A DNA stretch of 64,000 bases from Streptomyces tateyamensis (GCF_003205575.1 NZ_PYBW01000082.1:4424-68423); one strand, 5' to 3'; shown: positions 13,657-22,912, numbered from the stretch's first letter. Translations and numbers: made by a program. Notes: a model not told the origin generated them from the sequence alone.

Positions 13657-16600
13657 ATGCCCTTGTTCCGTTCCAGATCCGTCAGCCTCCGCGACACACT
13701 CCGTGCACTCCGAGCACTCGGCACCCTCGGCGCGCTTCTGTGCGCCGCTGTGGCCGCACCCGCTCCGGCATCCGCCGCAACCCCGACCGTGCTCTACGTG
13801 TCACCCTCGGGATCGGGGAGCACCTGCTCGGTCAGCGCTCCCTGCACTCTGGACAGCGTCAAGAGCCAGGTGGAGTCCCTGACCGCCGGGATGGCCGCGG
13901 ACATCGACGTCTACCTCCGCGGCGGCACGTACCGACTGTCCCAGGCGTTCAGTCTCGGGACGCAGGACTCCGGACAGAACGGCCACAAGGTCGTCTGGGC
14001 CAACTACCCTGGCGAAGTCCCGGTGCTGAGCGGGGCCCAGCAGGTCACCGGGTTCTCGCTCTACGACAGTTCGAAGAACATCTACCGTGCCGCCGTACCG
14101 GTCGGCACGCAGAGTCGGCAGTTGTTCGTCAACGGGGTGCGGGCGCAGCGAGCACGCGGGCCGCTGAACCCCGCCGGCTTCACCCTCTCCGGGTCCAGCT
14201 TCACCACCGCCGACTCCTCCTACGCCTCGTTCACCGACGCCGCCTCGGTGGAGGTGGTGGACGACAACGCGTGGAAGCAGATGCGCTGCCCGCTGGCGGG
14301 CATCACCGTGCCGAGCGGAGGCGGCTCCAGCCTCGACGTCGACCCGACCTGCTTCCGGAACAACAACACCGCGGTACCCAACCGGCAGTTCCCGTTCAAC
14401 GGTGCCGGACTGCCTGCCCTCAGTTCGATCAGCTACGTCGAAAACGCCTATCAACTGCTGGACTCGCCGGGCGAGTTCTATCTCAACAGCTCGGCGGGCT
14501 TTGTGTACTACATGCCGCGCGGCGGTCAGGACCTCAGCACGGCGGATGTCGAACTGCCCACCCGCGAGACGCTGTTGACCTTGAACGGCACCCCGGGCCA
14601 CCTCGTCCCGGTCAACGACACGGATCCGTCCATCACCTACAACGGCTCGTGGTCGTACTCCTCCGCGCGAGCCGTGGGCGACCTCTACGACGACGTGCAC
14701 TCCACCACGGTCAACGGCGACTCGGCGAGCTACACCTTCACCGGCACCGGGATCGACGTGCTGTCGGAGGCCAACACCGACGAGGGCGGCATCGACGTCT
14801 ACGTCGACGGCACCAAGACCCAGAGTGTTTCCGCCGCCGGCACCTCCCGGCTCGCCCAGCAGGTCGTCGCCTCCGTCGGTGGCCTGTCCAAGGGCCGGCA
14901 CACCGTCAAGCTGGTCAAGACCTCCGGGACGTTTCTGGTCCTCGACGGCTTCACCGTGGTGCCGGACGCGGTCACGCCCGCGCTCGACATCACCTTCCAG
15001 GGCCTGACCTTCGCCTACACCACCTGGATGCTGCCCGCGACGGCCGGCTACATCGACAACCAGGCCGGCGTGCTGTGGGACCCCAGCCACGCCGACGCCC
15101 CGACCCGCATCCCGGCCGCCGTACAGGTCCACCGCAGCTCGAACATCACCTTCGCCGGCGACGAGATCACGCACACCGGCGGCACCGGCATCGACCTCGC
15201 CGACGGCACCCAGAGCTCCACGATCACCGGCAGCTTCATCCACGACACCTCCGGCGGCGGCGTCTCCGTCGGCGAGGTCGACGACTACTACCTCACCGAC
15301 ACCGGCCGGATGACCACCGGCGACACCGTCTCCGAGAACTGGATCGACCACGTCGGTCAGGACTACTCCGACGCGGTCGGCATCTGGGCCGGCTACACCC
15401 GCAACCTCGCGATCTCGCACAACGACATCGGCCACACCCCGTACTCCGGCATCTCGCTCGGCTGGGGCTGGGGCTACGCCTCACCGTGCTCCATGCAGTC
15501 CGCCCAGCACCTGGCCTCCTGCCGCCACGGCACCATCTACGCCGGCGGCAACCAGATCCTGGACAACCACGTGCACGACGTGATGAACATCCTCTACGAC
15601 GGCGGCCCGATCTACACCAACGGCGGCCAGGGCAACGACGGGAGCACCTCCGTGCTCGCCGGCAACCTCGTCGAGGTCACCAACCACACCAACAACAAGC
15701 TGTACCAGGACGAGGGCAGCTCGTACTGGAACACCTACGACAACGTCGCGCGCATCGGCGGGGGCGGCTGGATCGGCATGTGGACGCCGACGATCCACGA
15801 CATCAACATCCACGACAACTACTCGGACACCTCCGCCTACAACAACCGCGGCACCAACATCACCTTCAACCAGGCCACCATCGTCTCCGGCGGCGCCTGG
15901 CCCCCCGCCGCCCAGGCCGTCATCGCCGCCGCCGGCCCGGACGCCGGCTACCGGCCGATGACCGGCCGGATCGACGACGACGACACCGCAATCTCCTACA
16001 CCGGCAGTTGGACAGCCAACGGCAACCGCGGCCTGGGCGACTACGACGACGCCGTGCACGCCACGCAGGCCGACGGCGACAGCGCCTCGCTGACCTTCAC
16101 CGGCACCGGCGTCTCGGTCGTCGGTGAGAGGAGCAGCGACCAGGGGCAGGTCGAGGTCTTCCTCGACGGCACCTCCAAGGGTCTGTTCGACACCAGTTCC
16201 ACCACCCGCCAGGCCCAGGCGGTCGTCTACAGCACCAGCGGACTGAGCGCGGGCAGCCACACGGTCCAGGTCGTCAAGCGCAACGGCACCTGGTCCACCC
16301 TGGACGGCTTCGAGGTCACCGGCGTCCACAACGACACCGACCCCGCCATCACCTACACCGGCGCCTCCTGGCAGTACTACCCCAGCCGCGGCTTCGGCGA
16401 CTACCAGAACGACGTCCACGCCGCCGCGGCGAACGGCGACTCGGCCACCGTCACCTTCACCGGGACCGGCATCAGCCTCGTCACCGAGACCAACAGCGAC
16501 GAGGGCACCCTCGCCGTATCCCTCGACGGCGCCGCCAAGGGCACCGTCAACGCCAACGCCACCAGCCGCCACGCCCAGCAGACGGTCTACGCGGTCAGCG

Positions 16601-16683
16601 GGCTGCCGATCGGACGGCACACCCTGACTCTCACCAAGACGGGAGGCACCTACCTGGTGATCGACCGGTTCGACACGCAGTAG
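13657..16683 (+). CDS. Secreted right-handed beta-helix protein with three beta-sandwich modules
   Basis: A 1008-residue exported protein. A Sec signal with an arginine-rich start and hydrophobic core ends near ASA40. Residues about 43-319 begin the parallel beta-helix domain (VLYVSPSGSGSTC, then DIDVYLRGGTYRLSQAFSLG), as in carbohydrate-active enzymes such as GH141-like proteins. A module of about 118 residues (320-437, DTDPSITYNGSWSYSS to VLDGFTVV) is placed inside, after which the helix resumes (ITFQGLTFAYTTWMLP) to about 770 with many N- and D-rich turns. Two more copies of the module close the protein (about 773-890 and 891-1008). Likely a polysaccharide-active enzyme; substrate and catalytic residues are not identifiable by eye. 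Stand-alone gene with a strong terminator. Confidence 0.82.
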   Translation: MPLFRSRSVSLRDTLRALRALGTLGALLCAAVAAPAPASAATPTVLYVSPSGSGSTCSVSAPCTLDSVKSQVESLTAGMAADIDVYLRGGTYRLSQAFSLGTQDSGQNGHKVVWANYPGEVPVLSGAQQVTGFSLYDSSKNIYRAAVPVGTQSRQLFVNGVRAQRARGPLNPAGFTLSGSSFTTADSSYASFTDAASVEVVDDNAWKQMRCPLAGITVPSGGGSSLDVDPTCFRNNNTAVPNRQFPFNGAGLPALSSISYVENAYQLLDSPGEFYLNSSAGFVYYMPRGGQDLSTADVELPTRETLLTLNGTPGHLVPVNDTDPSITYNGSWSYSSARAVGDLYDDVHSTTVNGDSASYTFTGTGIDVLSEANTDEGGIDVYVDGTKTQSVSAAGTSRLAQQVVASVGGLSKGRHTVKLVKTSGTFLVLDGFTVVPDAVTPALDITFQGLTFAYTTWMLPATAGYIDNQAGVLWDPSHADAPTRIPAAVQVHRSSNITFAGDEITHTGGTGIDLADGTQSSTITGSFIHDTSGGGVSVGEVDDYYLTDTGRMTTGDTVSENWIDHVGQDYSDAVGIWAGYTRNLAISHNDIGHTPYSGISLGWGWGYASPCSMQSAQHLASCRHGTIYAGGNQILDNHVHDVMNILYDGGPIYTNGGQGNDGSTSVLAGNLVEVTNHTNNKLYQDEGSSYWNTYDNVARIGGGGWIGMWTPTIHDINIHDNYSDTSAYNNRGTNITFNQATIVSGGAWPPAAQAVIAAAGPDAGYRPMTGRIDDDDTAISYTGSWTANGNRGLGDYDDAVHATQADGDSASLTFTGTGVSVVGERSSDQGQVEVFLDGTSKGLFDTSSTTRQAQAVVYSTSGLSAGSHTVQVVKRNGTWSTLDGFEVTGVHNDTDPAITYTGASWQYYPSRGFGDYQNDVHAAAANGDSATVTFTGTGISLVTETNSDEGTLAVSLDGAAKGTVNANATSRHAQQTVYAVSGLPIGRHTLTLTKTGGTYLVIDRFDTQ

Positions 16684-16729
16684 CCCGCCCGCGGCGGCCG
16701 TCCGGTACACCGCTCAAGCAAGGCTTGTC

Positions 16730-16767
16730 CTGTAGCTGCCCTCGCATACCCGCGAGGGCAGCTACAG
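16730..16767 (+). terminator. Strong hairpin after beta-helix gene
   Basis: Perfect 16-base arms at 16730-16745 and 16752-16767 around the loop ataccc, 46 bases after the stop codon. Confidence 0.8.
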
Positions 16768-16973
16768 AGGTCGGAAACGGAGTGCAGCAGGGCGGCTCTG
16801 CCTGGCATACGGCCCGTGATCCGGTCACCGGGTGCTGCGGGTCCGTCGACGGCAGCTCAGCGATCGGCATCGGCGAGTGGTCCGGCCGTGGTGACAACTC
16901 CGGTCCACCAATCCGGTCGATCGGTGGGCTGCCACGAGACATCCAGCTCTCGGTGGGTCCCAGCCCAGCTGCC

Positions 16974-17807
16974 CTACCCGGGCTGCTGGTCGAACGTCAG
17001 GACCGTGACCGTCGGGCGGCGCTCGGCGATCGGCGGGACAGCCAGCGCCAGGGGTAGCAGGGCTCCCAGCATGCCGCGGCCGCCCGATGGCCGCACGTCG
17101 CGCACCGAGGCCACCGCCGGGTCGGCCGTGCGCAGCTTCTCCCGCTCGCCCGCGTCCATGCCCCACGGCATCGGCGGCGGCGTGTACCCGTGGTGCCGCA
17201 GCTTGCCCTGGACCGCCAGGCGGCTGAACCAGCGCGGAATGCTGTCCAGTACCAGGCTGCCGCCGGGGAAGGCCCGGGCGCAGGAGGCGATCAGGGCCCG
17301 GACCTGATGCGGCGGCAGGTACATCAGCAGGCCCTGGGCGGTGATCAGTACGCCGTGCGCCGGGTCGACCTCGGGCTGCCAGGCCGGGTCGGTGGCCGAG
17401 CAGGCCAGGTAGCGCTGGCGCGGGCCGGGCGGGAGGAGGTCGGTGCGCAGCGCGACCATCTCCGGCAGGTCGACGGTGAGCCACTGGGCCCGGCCGTTGT
17501 CGATCCGCCAGTACTGGGTCTCCAGGCCCTCGCCCAGGCAGACCACGGTGCCGCGCGGGTGGCGGGCCAGGAAGTCGGACACCTCGCAGTCGAAGCAGGC
17601 CACCCGCAGTGCCTGCAGCTGGGACTGGAAACCGCCGGCCGGCCCGAACCGCTCGGCGAAGGGGTAGTCGATCCGGTCGACCAGCTCCACCGCCTGGGGG
17701 TCGTGCAGCACCGCGTCCGCCCGGCGGGCCTCGCCGGCCCGCTGGTAGAGGGTCCACAGCGCGGTCTCGGGCACATCGGCCAGCTCGACGGCGAGCGTGC
17801 GGGGCAT
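16974..17807 (-). CDS. LCMT/PPM1-family O-methyltransferase-like protein
   Basis: A 277-residue SAM-dependent methyltransferase of the leucine carboxyl methyltransferase family (COG3315), a group often associated with polyketide tailoring in actinomycetes. Family blocks are RRADAVLHDPQAVELVDRID, the SAM loop GTVVCLGEGLETQYWRIDNG near 85-104 (usually LGAGLDTR-like), VDLPEMVALR, and ITAQGLLMYLPPHQVRALI near 155-173. The SAM loop has Glu where Ala or Gly is common, so binding should be checked. Start ATG 17807. The next minus-strand gene lies upstream across a 58-base gap, so the two may be co-transcribed. No biosynthetic cluster is adjacent. Confidence 0.82.
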   Translation of the reverse strand: MPRTLAVELADVPETALWTLYQRAGEARRADAVLHDPQAVELVDRIDYPFAERFGPAGGFQSQLQALRVACFDCEVSDFLARHPRGTVVCLGEGLETQYWRIDNGRAQWLTVDLPEMVALRTDLLPPGPRQRYLACSATDPAWQPEVDPAHGVLITAQGLLMYLPPHQVRALIASCARAFPGGSLVLDSIPRWFSRLAVQGKLRHHGYTPPPMPWGMDAGEREKLRTADPAVASVRDVRPSGGRGMLGALLPLALAVPPIAERRPTVTVLTFDQQPG

Positions 17808-17865
17808 CCGGTCGTCTCCTCGGGGTCGGTCCGCCGCTGATCGGTGGGCTGGAGCTGACAGTACG

Positions 17866-18720
17866 TCACCCGATGCTGAACGCCCCGGCCGGCGGCACCG
17901 GGGACGGGCGGGCGTCGGCGTCGGTCACCGGGTCGGCGGTGCCGGTCAGGCGGCGCAGCTCGGGGCCGTCGACCAGGCGGGCCGGGAAGGGATCGCCGGC
18001 CAGCCGGCGGGTGAGTGCGGCGGCGGGCAGCTCGCGGTGGGAGCCGACCAGCAGCAGGTTGCCGAACCGGCGCCCGCGCAGCACCGAGGGCTCGGCGAGC
18101 AGGCAGGTGTGCGGGAAGACGGCCCGTACGGTGGCGGCCTGGGCGCGGGCGAAGTCCAGCGGGGCGCCGTCGGCGAGGTTGGCGGCGTAGACGCCGTCGG
18201 GGCGCAGCGCGGCGGCGGCGAGCCGGACGAACTCCACCGAGGTCAGGTGGCCCGGGGTGCGCGAGCCGCGGAAGACGTCGGCGACCACCAGGTCGTGGCC
18301 GCCCGGCTCGGCGGTCGCCAGCACCTCGCGCGCGTCACCGACGGTGACCTCGATCCCCTGCCCGTCCCACGGCAGCACCTCGGCGACCAGTTCCACCAGC
18401 GGCCCGTCCGCCTCGCCGACCAACTGGCGCGAGCCCGGGCGGGTGGCGGCCAGGTAGCGCGGCAGGGTGAGCGCGCCGCCGCCCAGGTGCAGGACGGCCA
18501 GCGGCGCGCCGGGCGGGGCGACGGTGTCGGCCAGGTGGCCGAGGCGGTGGGTGTACTCGAACTCGAGGTGCTGCGGGTCCGTCAGGTCCACGTAGGACTG
18601 CGGGGTGCCGTCCACGGTGAGCAGCCAGCCGCCCGGGCAGTCCAGGTCGGGCATCAGCTTGGCGGTGCCGAAGGCCGTCTCGCGCAGGACCGGCAGCGGC
18701 TCGGCGGGGTCGTTGGGCAT
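17866..18720 (-). CDS. Spermidine synthase-like protein
   Basis: A 284-residue protein of the spermidine synthase/PABMT superfamily. The Rossmann core shows LAVLHLGGGALTLPRYLAA near 74-92, then an acidic strand end (GEADGPLVELVAE) and the GDAREVL loop near 127. HDLVVADVFRGSRTPGHL occupies the place of the DxxDP catalytic loop. The polyamine-binding aspartates of true spermidine synthases are not all evident, so aminopropyl transfer is not assured. Many actinomycete paralogues of this type have unknown roles. Start ATG 18720. Upstream lies a tandem octamer array rather than an ordinary spacer. Confidence 0.75.
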   Translation of the reverse strand: MPNDPAEPLPVLRETAFGTAKLMPDLDCPGGWLLTVDGTPQSYVDLTDPQHLEFEYTHRLGHLADTVAPPGAPLAVLHLGGGALTLPRYLAATRPGSRQLVGEADGPLVELVAEVLPWDGQGIEVTVGDAREVLATAEPGGHDLVVADVFRGSRTPGHLTSVEFVRLAAAALRPDGVYAANLADGAPLDFARAQAATVRAVFPHTCLLAEPSVLRGRRFGNLLLVGSHRELPAAALTRRLAGDPFPARLVDGPELRRLTGTADPVTDADARPSPVPPAGAFSIG

Positions 18721-18830
18721 GCCCGCAGCTTAAGGGCGCGGCATGACGCCGTGGCACGAGGCCATGGCAGCACCCCGTGGCACCGGGCCGCAGCCCACGA
18801 CGTTCCCGCGCAGCACCGTCCGGCCTGCTG

Positions 18831-18927
18831 TCAGACCGTCAGACCGTCAGAGCTTCAGGCCGTCAGGCCGTCAGGCCGTCAGGCCGTCAGACCCGTCAGA
18901 GCTTCAGGCCGTCAGGCCTTCAGACCG
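18831..18927. repeat. Tandem octamer array TCAGRCCG
   Basis: About twelve head-to-tail copies of an 8-base unit, mostly TCAGGCCG or TCAGACCG. Two copies read TCAGAGCT, each followed by the same order of variants, so a larger block also appears duplicated. One extra base breaks the phase near 18895. The last copy supplies the stop codon of the hydrolase gene ending at 18920. Confidence 0.85.
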
Positions 18928-19879
18928 TCGCCGGGAAGTAGGCCGCGAGCCACCGGTCCAGCTCGGCGAAGACCTGCTCGCGCGCCTCGGGCCCGGACAG
19001 CACCAGGTCGTGCATGCCGCCCTCGATCCGCACCGTGGTCACGTGCCGTCCCAGCTTCGGGGCCAGCGCCGCGATGTCGTCCGCGCGCAGCACGGCGTCA
19101 CGGCGGTGCAGCGCCGGGTCCCAGCTGGTGGTGGCGATCGAGGCGGTGGAGGCCATCAGCAGCACCGGCACGTCGACCGCCAGCCCCCGGCGCACCTCGC
19201 GGTGGCCGCGCTGGATCGCCGCCAGCCAGCCCGCGTAGAGCGGGAAGCCCTCGGCCGGCTTGAGCGCCAGGTCGAAGTCCCACTCGCCCTTGTGGTCGCG
19301 GTGCAGGCTGTGCACGTAGTGCGGGTTGAGCGTGCTGGGCAGCTTGCGCAGGCCCCCGGCGAGCCGGCCCAGCGCGCCCACGGCCGGCGCGCCCAGGGTG
19401 CGCAGGACGGGCGAGGTGGGCATCGACAGGAACGGGCTGTTCAGGAAGAGCCCGTCCACCAGCCCGCGCCCGGCCCGCCGGTGCGCCCAGAGCGCGGCGA
19501 CCAGCCCGCCGGTCGAGTGTCCGTCGACCAGCAGGCGGGTGTGCCCGTCCAACTCCCGGATCACCCGCACCGCCTCGTCCAGCTCCTCGTCGTACGCGGC
19601 CAGGTCGCGCACGAAGTTGGGCGACTGGTGCGGGCGCAGCGAGCGTCCGTACTTGCGCAGGTCCAGCGCGTAGAACGAGAACCCGAGCGCGACGAAGTGG
19701 TCGGCCAGGTTGGTCTGGAAGAAGTAGTCGTTGTACCCGTGCACGTAGAGCACGGCCCGCTGCGAACCCGGGACCAGCCGGCGGACCAGGGTCGCGGTGA
19801 CGGCACCTTCGTCATCGGCCGCCAGCGGCAGTTCGGCCGCCTCGTACGGGGCACCCAGGATGTCTTCTCGGAACTCCAC
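18920..19879 (-). CDS. Alpha/beta hydrolase (serine aminopeptidase S33-like)
   Basis: A 319-residue alpha/beta hydrolase. The oxyanion region is VLYVHGYNDYFFQ near 46-58, the nucleophile is Ser in LLVDGHSTGGLVAALWAHR near 117-135, and the late His is in RIEGGMHDLVLSG. An acidic residue is expected in the MASTASIATTSWDPA region. It resembles lysophospholipase-like members of the S33 group; substrate unknown. I use GTG 19879 (VEFREDILGAPYE), where the family begins; GTG 19930 would add 17 residues. No signal peptide, so cytosolic. The stop codon lies inside the octamer array. Confidence 0.8.
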   Translation of the reverse strand: MEFREDILGAPYEAAELPLAADDEGAVTATLVRRLVPGSQRAVLYVHGYNDYFFQTNLADHFVALGFSFYALDLRKYGRSLRPHQSPNFVRDLAAYDEELDEAVRVIRELDGHTRLLVDGHSTGGLVAALWAHRRAGRGLVDGLFLNSPFLSMPTSPVLRTLGAPAVGALGRLAGGLRKLPSTLNPHYVHSLHRDHKGEWDFDLALKPAEGFPLYAGWLAAIQRGHREVRRGLAVDVPVLLMASTASIATTSWDPALHRRDAVLRADDIAALAPKLGRHVTTVRIEGGMHDLVLSGPEAREQVFAELDRWLAAYFPATV

Positions 19880-19987
19880 GTCTGCCGCACCCAACTCTCT
19901 GCACCGAGCCGCCTTCGGCTGGACCGCCACCGACCATACCGGCCAGTAGCCTGTAGCGCGGCACCGACCCGGCGCAGTGACGCCGCC

Positions 19988-21127
19988 TCAGTCCCCTGCC
20001 GGTGCGGGTTCGCCCAGTCGGCGGCCACGCAGCACCGAGACGATCCCCAGGGCGGCCGCACAGACCGGCACCGCGAGCAGCGCGCCGACCATGCCGGCCA
20101 CCCCCGATCCGGCCACCACCGCGAACATGATGGTGGCCGGGTGCAGCTCCACCGTGCGGCTCTGGATCACGGGCTGCAGCACGTTCCCCTCGATCGCCTG
20201 CACCGCCAGCACCACGCCGAGCGTCCACAGCGCCTTGGTGAGCCCGCCGTCGGCCAGCGCGACCAGCACGGCCACCGTGCCGGACAGGAAGGCGCCGATG
20301 AACGGGATGAACGCGCCCAGGAAGACCAGCGCCCCCAGCCCCGCAGCGCCCGGCACCCCGAGGATCACCAGGCCGACGGTGATGAACAGCGCGTCGATCA
20401 GCGCGATCAGCGTGGTGCCGCGCATGAAGCCGGCCATCGCGGCGAACGCCTGCTGCCCGCAGGCCACCACCAGCTCGGCCCGTTCGGCGGGCAGCACCGA
20501 GCGGACCAGGTCGGCGGTCCGGTCGCCGTCGCGCAGGAAGAAGAAGACCAGCGCGAGGGCGAGCACCCCGCCGGTGATCAGCTCCACCGCGATGCCCAGG
20601 CCGGAGAGCACTCCGCTGGCCAGGTCGGTGAAGAGCGAGCCGCCCACCGAGCTGCCGGAGCCGGCGGCGGTGGTCAGCGACTGGTGGATGCGGTCGCCGG
20701 TCGGGCCCAGCCAGCCGGCCAGCTTGGTCCCGGCCTCCTGGAGCGACCTGGCGATCTGTGGGGCAGTGTGCACCAGCGAATTGGTGAGCACCGCGATCAC
20801 CGTGCCGACGGCGGCCACCAGCACCACGCAGGTCAGCGCGGCCGCCGTGCCCCGCCGCAGGCCGCAGCGGACCAGCCAGGGCATCACGGGGTGCAGCAGC
20901 GCGGTGCCGAGCAGGGCGATGACCAGCGGCACGGTGGCCGCGCGCAGCGCCACCAGCGCGTAGACCACCAGGCTGCCGACCGTGATGGCGAGCACCACGA
21001 CCACGGCCCAGGCGACTGCGGCGCGGGCGACGGGCGGCAGCATCTGGAACGGGCGGCGCGGGTCGGTCCCCGGGGCGGGGGCGGACTCCGGCACGGGGCC
21101 GGGCTCCCGTGTGGGTCCTGGTTCCAC
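19988..21127 (-). CDS. AI-2E family transporter
   Basis: A 379-residue membrane protein of the AI-2 exporter (AI-2E/PerM) superfamily. A proline-rich cytoplasmic start of about 30 residues precedes eight or so membrane segments: paired helices at about 35-80 and 95-120, an external or amphipathic section at 120-200, then GGVLALALVFFFLRDGDRTAD and the conserved ALIDALFITVGLVILGVPGA and AFIPFIGAFLSGTVAVLVAL blocks. Members include AI-2 exporters and Na+/H+ antiporters, so the substrate is open. Start ATG 21127. No signalling gene is adjacent, so I avoid naming it a quorum transporter. Confidence 0.85.
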   Translation of the reverse strand: MEPGPTREPGPVPESAPAPGTDPRRPFQMLPPVARAAVAWAVVVVLAITVGSLVVYALVALRAATVPLVIALLGTALLHPVMPWLVRCGLRRGTAAALTCVVLVAAVGTVIAVLTNSLVHTAPQIARSLQEAGTKLAGWLGPTGDRIHQSLTTAAGSGSSVGGSLFTDLASGVLSGLGIAVELITGGVLALALVFFFLRDGDRTADLVRSVLPAERAELVVACGQQAFAAMAGFMRGTTLIALIDALFITVGLVILGVPGAAGLGALVFLGAFIPFIGAFLSGTVAVLVALADGGLTKALWTLGVVLAVQAIEGNVLQPVIQSRTVELHPATIMFAVVAGSGVAGMVGALLAVPVCAAALGIVSVLRGRRLGEPAPAGD

Positions 21128-21262
21128 CCTGCCTCCCCAGTTGACGGATCTTCACTCCCTAGGGGCCATCTCAGCATATCTTCTGACGGTCCGTCTCACA
21201 CGAAGCTTCGCCGACGCCCCGTCACTCTGGCCCCACCCGACACACCCTGCGCCTGCGCTGCC

Positions 21263-22204
21263 CTATGCCCCGTCGGCCCGCTGCTTCCCCTGCACGCCCT
21301 GCTCTCCCAGCGCCTGGGCCGCTGCCCGGACCACCTCGCCCGCCAGCTCGGCGAGCGCGGGCGAGTCGAGCTTCCACTGCTGCCAGTACAGCGGCACCTC
21401 CACCGCCCGCCCCGGCACCAGGTCCCGCAGCTGCCCCCGCACCCCGCGCGCCGCCACGTGCAGCTCGGGCAGCAGCCCCCAGCCCAACCCGGCCACCACC
21501 GCGTCCAGGAAGGACTCCGAGGCCGGCACGTGGTGGCGCACCCCGCCGCCCGTGCCGGCCGGGTCGAGCTCGCGCAGGAGCCTGTCCTGCAGGTCGTCCC
21601 GCCGGTCGAAGACCACCACCGGCGCCGCCCGCAGCAGTGCCCCGATCGCCCCGTCCCCGCCGCACCACCGCTCGGCGAAGGCGGGGCTGGCCATCGCCCG
21701 GTACCGCATCCGCCCCAGGCCCCGCACCGAGCACCCCTGCACCGGGGCCGGCGTCGCGGTGACCGCCGCCATCACGGTGCCCTGGCGCAGCAGCCGGGTG
21801 GTGTGCTCCTCGTCCTCGCGGTGCAGTTCCAGGGCGACCCGCCCCGTCCGCCCGATCCGGGTCAGGGCCGGCAGGAACCAGGTGGCCAACGAGTCGGCAT
21901 TGACCGCGACCGACACCCGGGCCGGCTCACCCGACTCCGGCAGCCCGAGCTCCGCGGCCGCGTCCTGCTCCAACCGGGCGACCTGGCGGGCGAACCGCAC
22001 CACCACCTCGCCGGACTCGGTCAGCCGCACCGGCTTGGAGCGCAGCAGCAGCACCCGCCCGGTCCGCTGCTCCAGCGCCTTGATCCGCTGGCTGACCGCG
22101 GACGGGGTCACGCTCAGCGCCCGCGCCGCCGCCTCGAAGGTGCCCTCGTCGACGGCCGCGAGCAGGGTCCGCACCTGGTCGAGCGGCAGCTCGGTCATCA
22201 TCAT
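21263..22204 (-). CDS. lysG: LysR-family regulator, LysG/ArgP type
   Basis: A 313-residue LysR regulator of the ArgP/LysG group. The HTH is QVRTLLAAVDEGTFEAAARA followed by LSVTPSAVSQRIKALEQRTG, residues about 10-50. The ligand domain contains SVAVNADSLATWFLPAL near 95-112, typical of this subgroup. Three ATG codons in a row (22204, 22201, 22198) could each start it. Divergent from a LysE-type exporter across 66 bases, the arrangement in Corynebacterium glutamicum, where LysG activates lysE in response to lysine, arginine or histidine. I infer the same role here. Confidence 0.88.
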   Translation of the reverse strand: MMMTELPLDQVRTLLAAVDEGTFEAAARALSVTPSAVSQRIKALEQRTGRVLLLRSKPVRLTESGEVVVRFARQVARLEQDAAAELGLPESGEPARVSVAVNADSLATWFLPALTRIGRTGRVALELHREDEEHTTRLLRQGTVMAAVTATPAPVQGCSVRGLGRMRYRAMASPAFAERWCGGDGAIGALLRAAPVVVFDRRDDLQDRLLRELDPAGTGGGVRHHVPASESFLDAVVAGLGWGLLPELHVAARGVRGQLRDLVPGRAVEVPLYWQQWKLDSPALAELAGEVVRAAAQALGEQGVQGKQRADGA

Positions 22205-22270
22205 GACTGCTAATGATACGTAAGAATCTTTAGCTGGCCTGGCCGGTTGCTGCCTGCCTACCCTCGCGGT
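22205..22270. promoter_or_regulatory. Divergent lysG-lysE control region
   Basis: An AT-rich island with GCTAA (22209-22213) and TTAGC (22230-22234) as inverted half-sites, fitting a LysR-type box. TACCCT lies seven bases before the lysE GTG, as in leaderless actinomycete promoters. Confidence 0.6.
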
Positions 22271-22882
22271 GTGCAGACACCCCTGATCGCCGCGGCCGCC
22301 GGGCTGGGCACCGGACTCTCCCTGATCGTCGCCATCGGCGCGCAGAACGCCTTCGTGCTGCGCCAAGGCCTGAGCCGGCGTCACGTCCCGGCGGTGGTGG
22401 CCATCTGCGCCGCTTCGGACGCGGTGCTGATCGCGGCCGGGGTGGCCGGGATCGGCAGCCTGGTGCGGGCCTGGCCGACCGCGATCACCGCACTGGCCTG
22501 GGTCGGCGGCACCTTCCTGGTCGGCTACGGCCTGCTGGCCGCCCGGCGCGCGCTGCGCCCCGCCGGGCTGGATGCGCTGCGGCAGACCGCCCCCGCGCTG
22601 CGCACCGCCGTGCTCACCTGCCTCGCCCTGACCTGGCTCAACCCGCACGTCTACCTGGACACGGTGCTGCTGCTCGGTTCGGTGGCGGGCTCCTACGGCC
22701 GCGACCGCTGGGCCTTCGGCGCCGGGGCCGCGCTCGGCAGCGTCCTGTGGTTCACCGCCCTCGGCTTCGGCGCCAGGCTGCTGGCCCGCTTCTTCGCCCG
22801 CCCCGCCTCCTGGCGCGTGCTGGACGGCGTGATCGCGGCCACCATGACCTCGCTCGGCGTCCTGCTGGTCGCGGGGCAGTGA
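22271..22882 (+). CDS. lysE: LysE/ArgO-type basic amino-acid exporter
   Basis: A 203-residue LysE-family exporter with about six membrane helices. The first helix holds the hallmark GLSLIVAIGAQNAFVLRQGL near 15-34, where the AQN motif is conserved, followed by ICAASDAVLIAAGVAGIG and LTCLALTWLNPHVYLDTV with the WLNPHVYLD signature. Role: export of L-lysine and L-arginine at the cytoplasmic membrane. I start at GTG 22271, since TACCCT lies at -10 spacing and the family begins here. The stop codon falls in a short duplicated segment. Regulated most likely by the divergent LysG. Confidence 0.9.
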   Translation: MQTPLIAAAAGLGTGLSLIVAIGAQNAFVLRQGLSRRHVPAVVAICAASDAVLIAAGVAGIGSLVRAWPTAITALAWVGGTFLVGYGLLAARRALRPAGLDALRQTAPALRTAVLTCLALTWLNPHVYLDTVLLLGSVAGSYGRDRWAFGAGAALGSVLWFTALGFGARLLARFFARPASWRVLDGVIAATMTSLGVLLVAGQ

Positions 22883-22912
22883 CCCGCCTACAGGTCGCGG
22901 GGCAGTGACCCG
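22867..22912 (+). repeat. 20-bp direct repeat spanning the lysE stop codon
   Basis: GGTCGCGGGGCAGTGACCCG occurs at 22867-22886 and again at 22893-22912, a 26-base tandem duplication. The first copy encodes the last residues and stop of lysE. It looks like a small slippage or duplication event. Confidence 0.85.

Noticed and set aside
16974..18720. Two methyltransferase-fold genes as part of a natural-product cluster
   Set aside because: No synthase, peptide-assembly or resistance genes lie around them, so nothing supports biosynthesis beyond family associations.
19988..21127. Quorum-sensing exporter of AI-2
   Set aside because: The AI-2E superfamily is broad and no luxS or signalling gene is nearby, so the specific role cannot be claimed.
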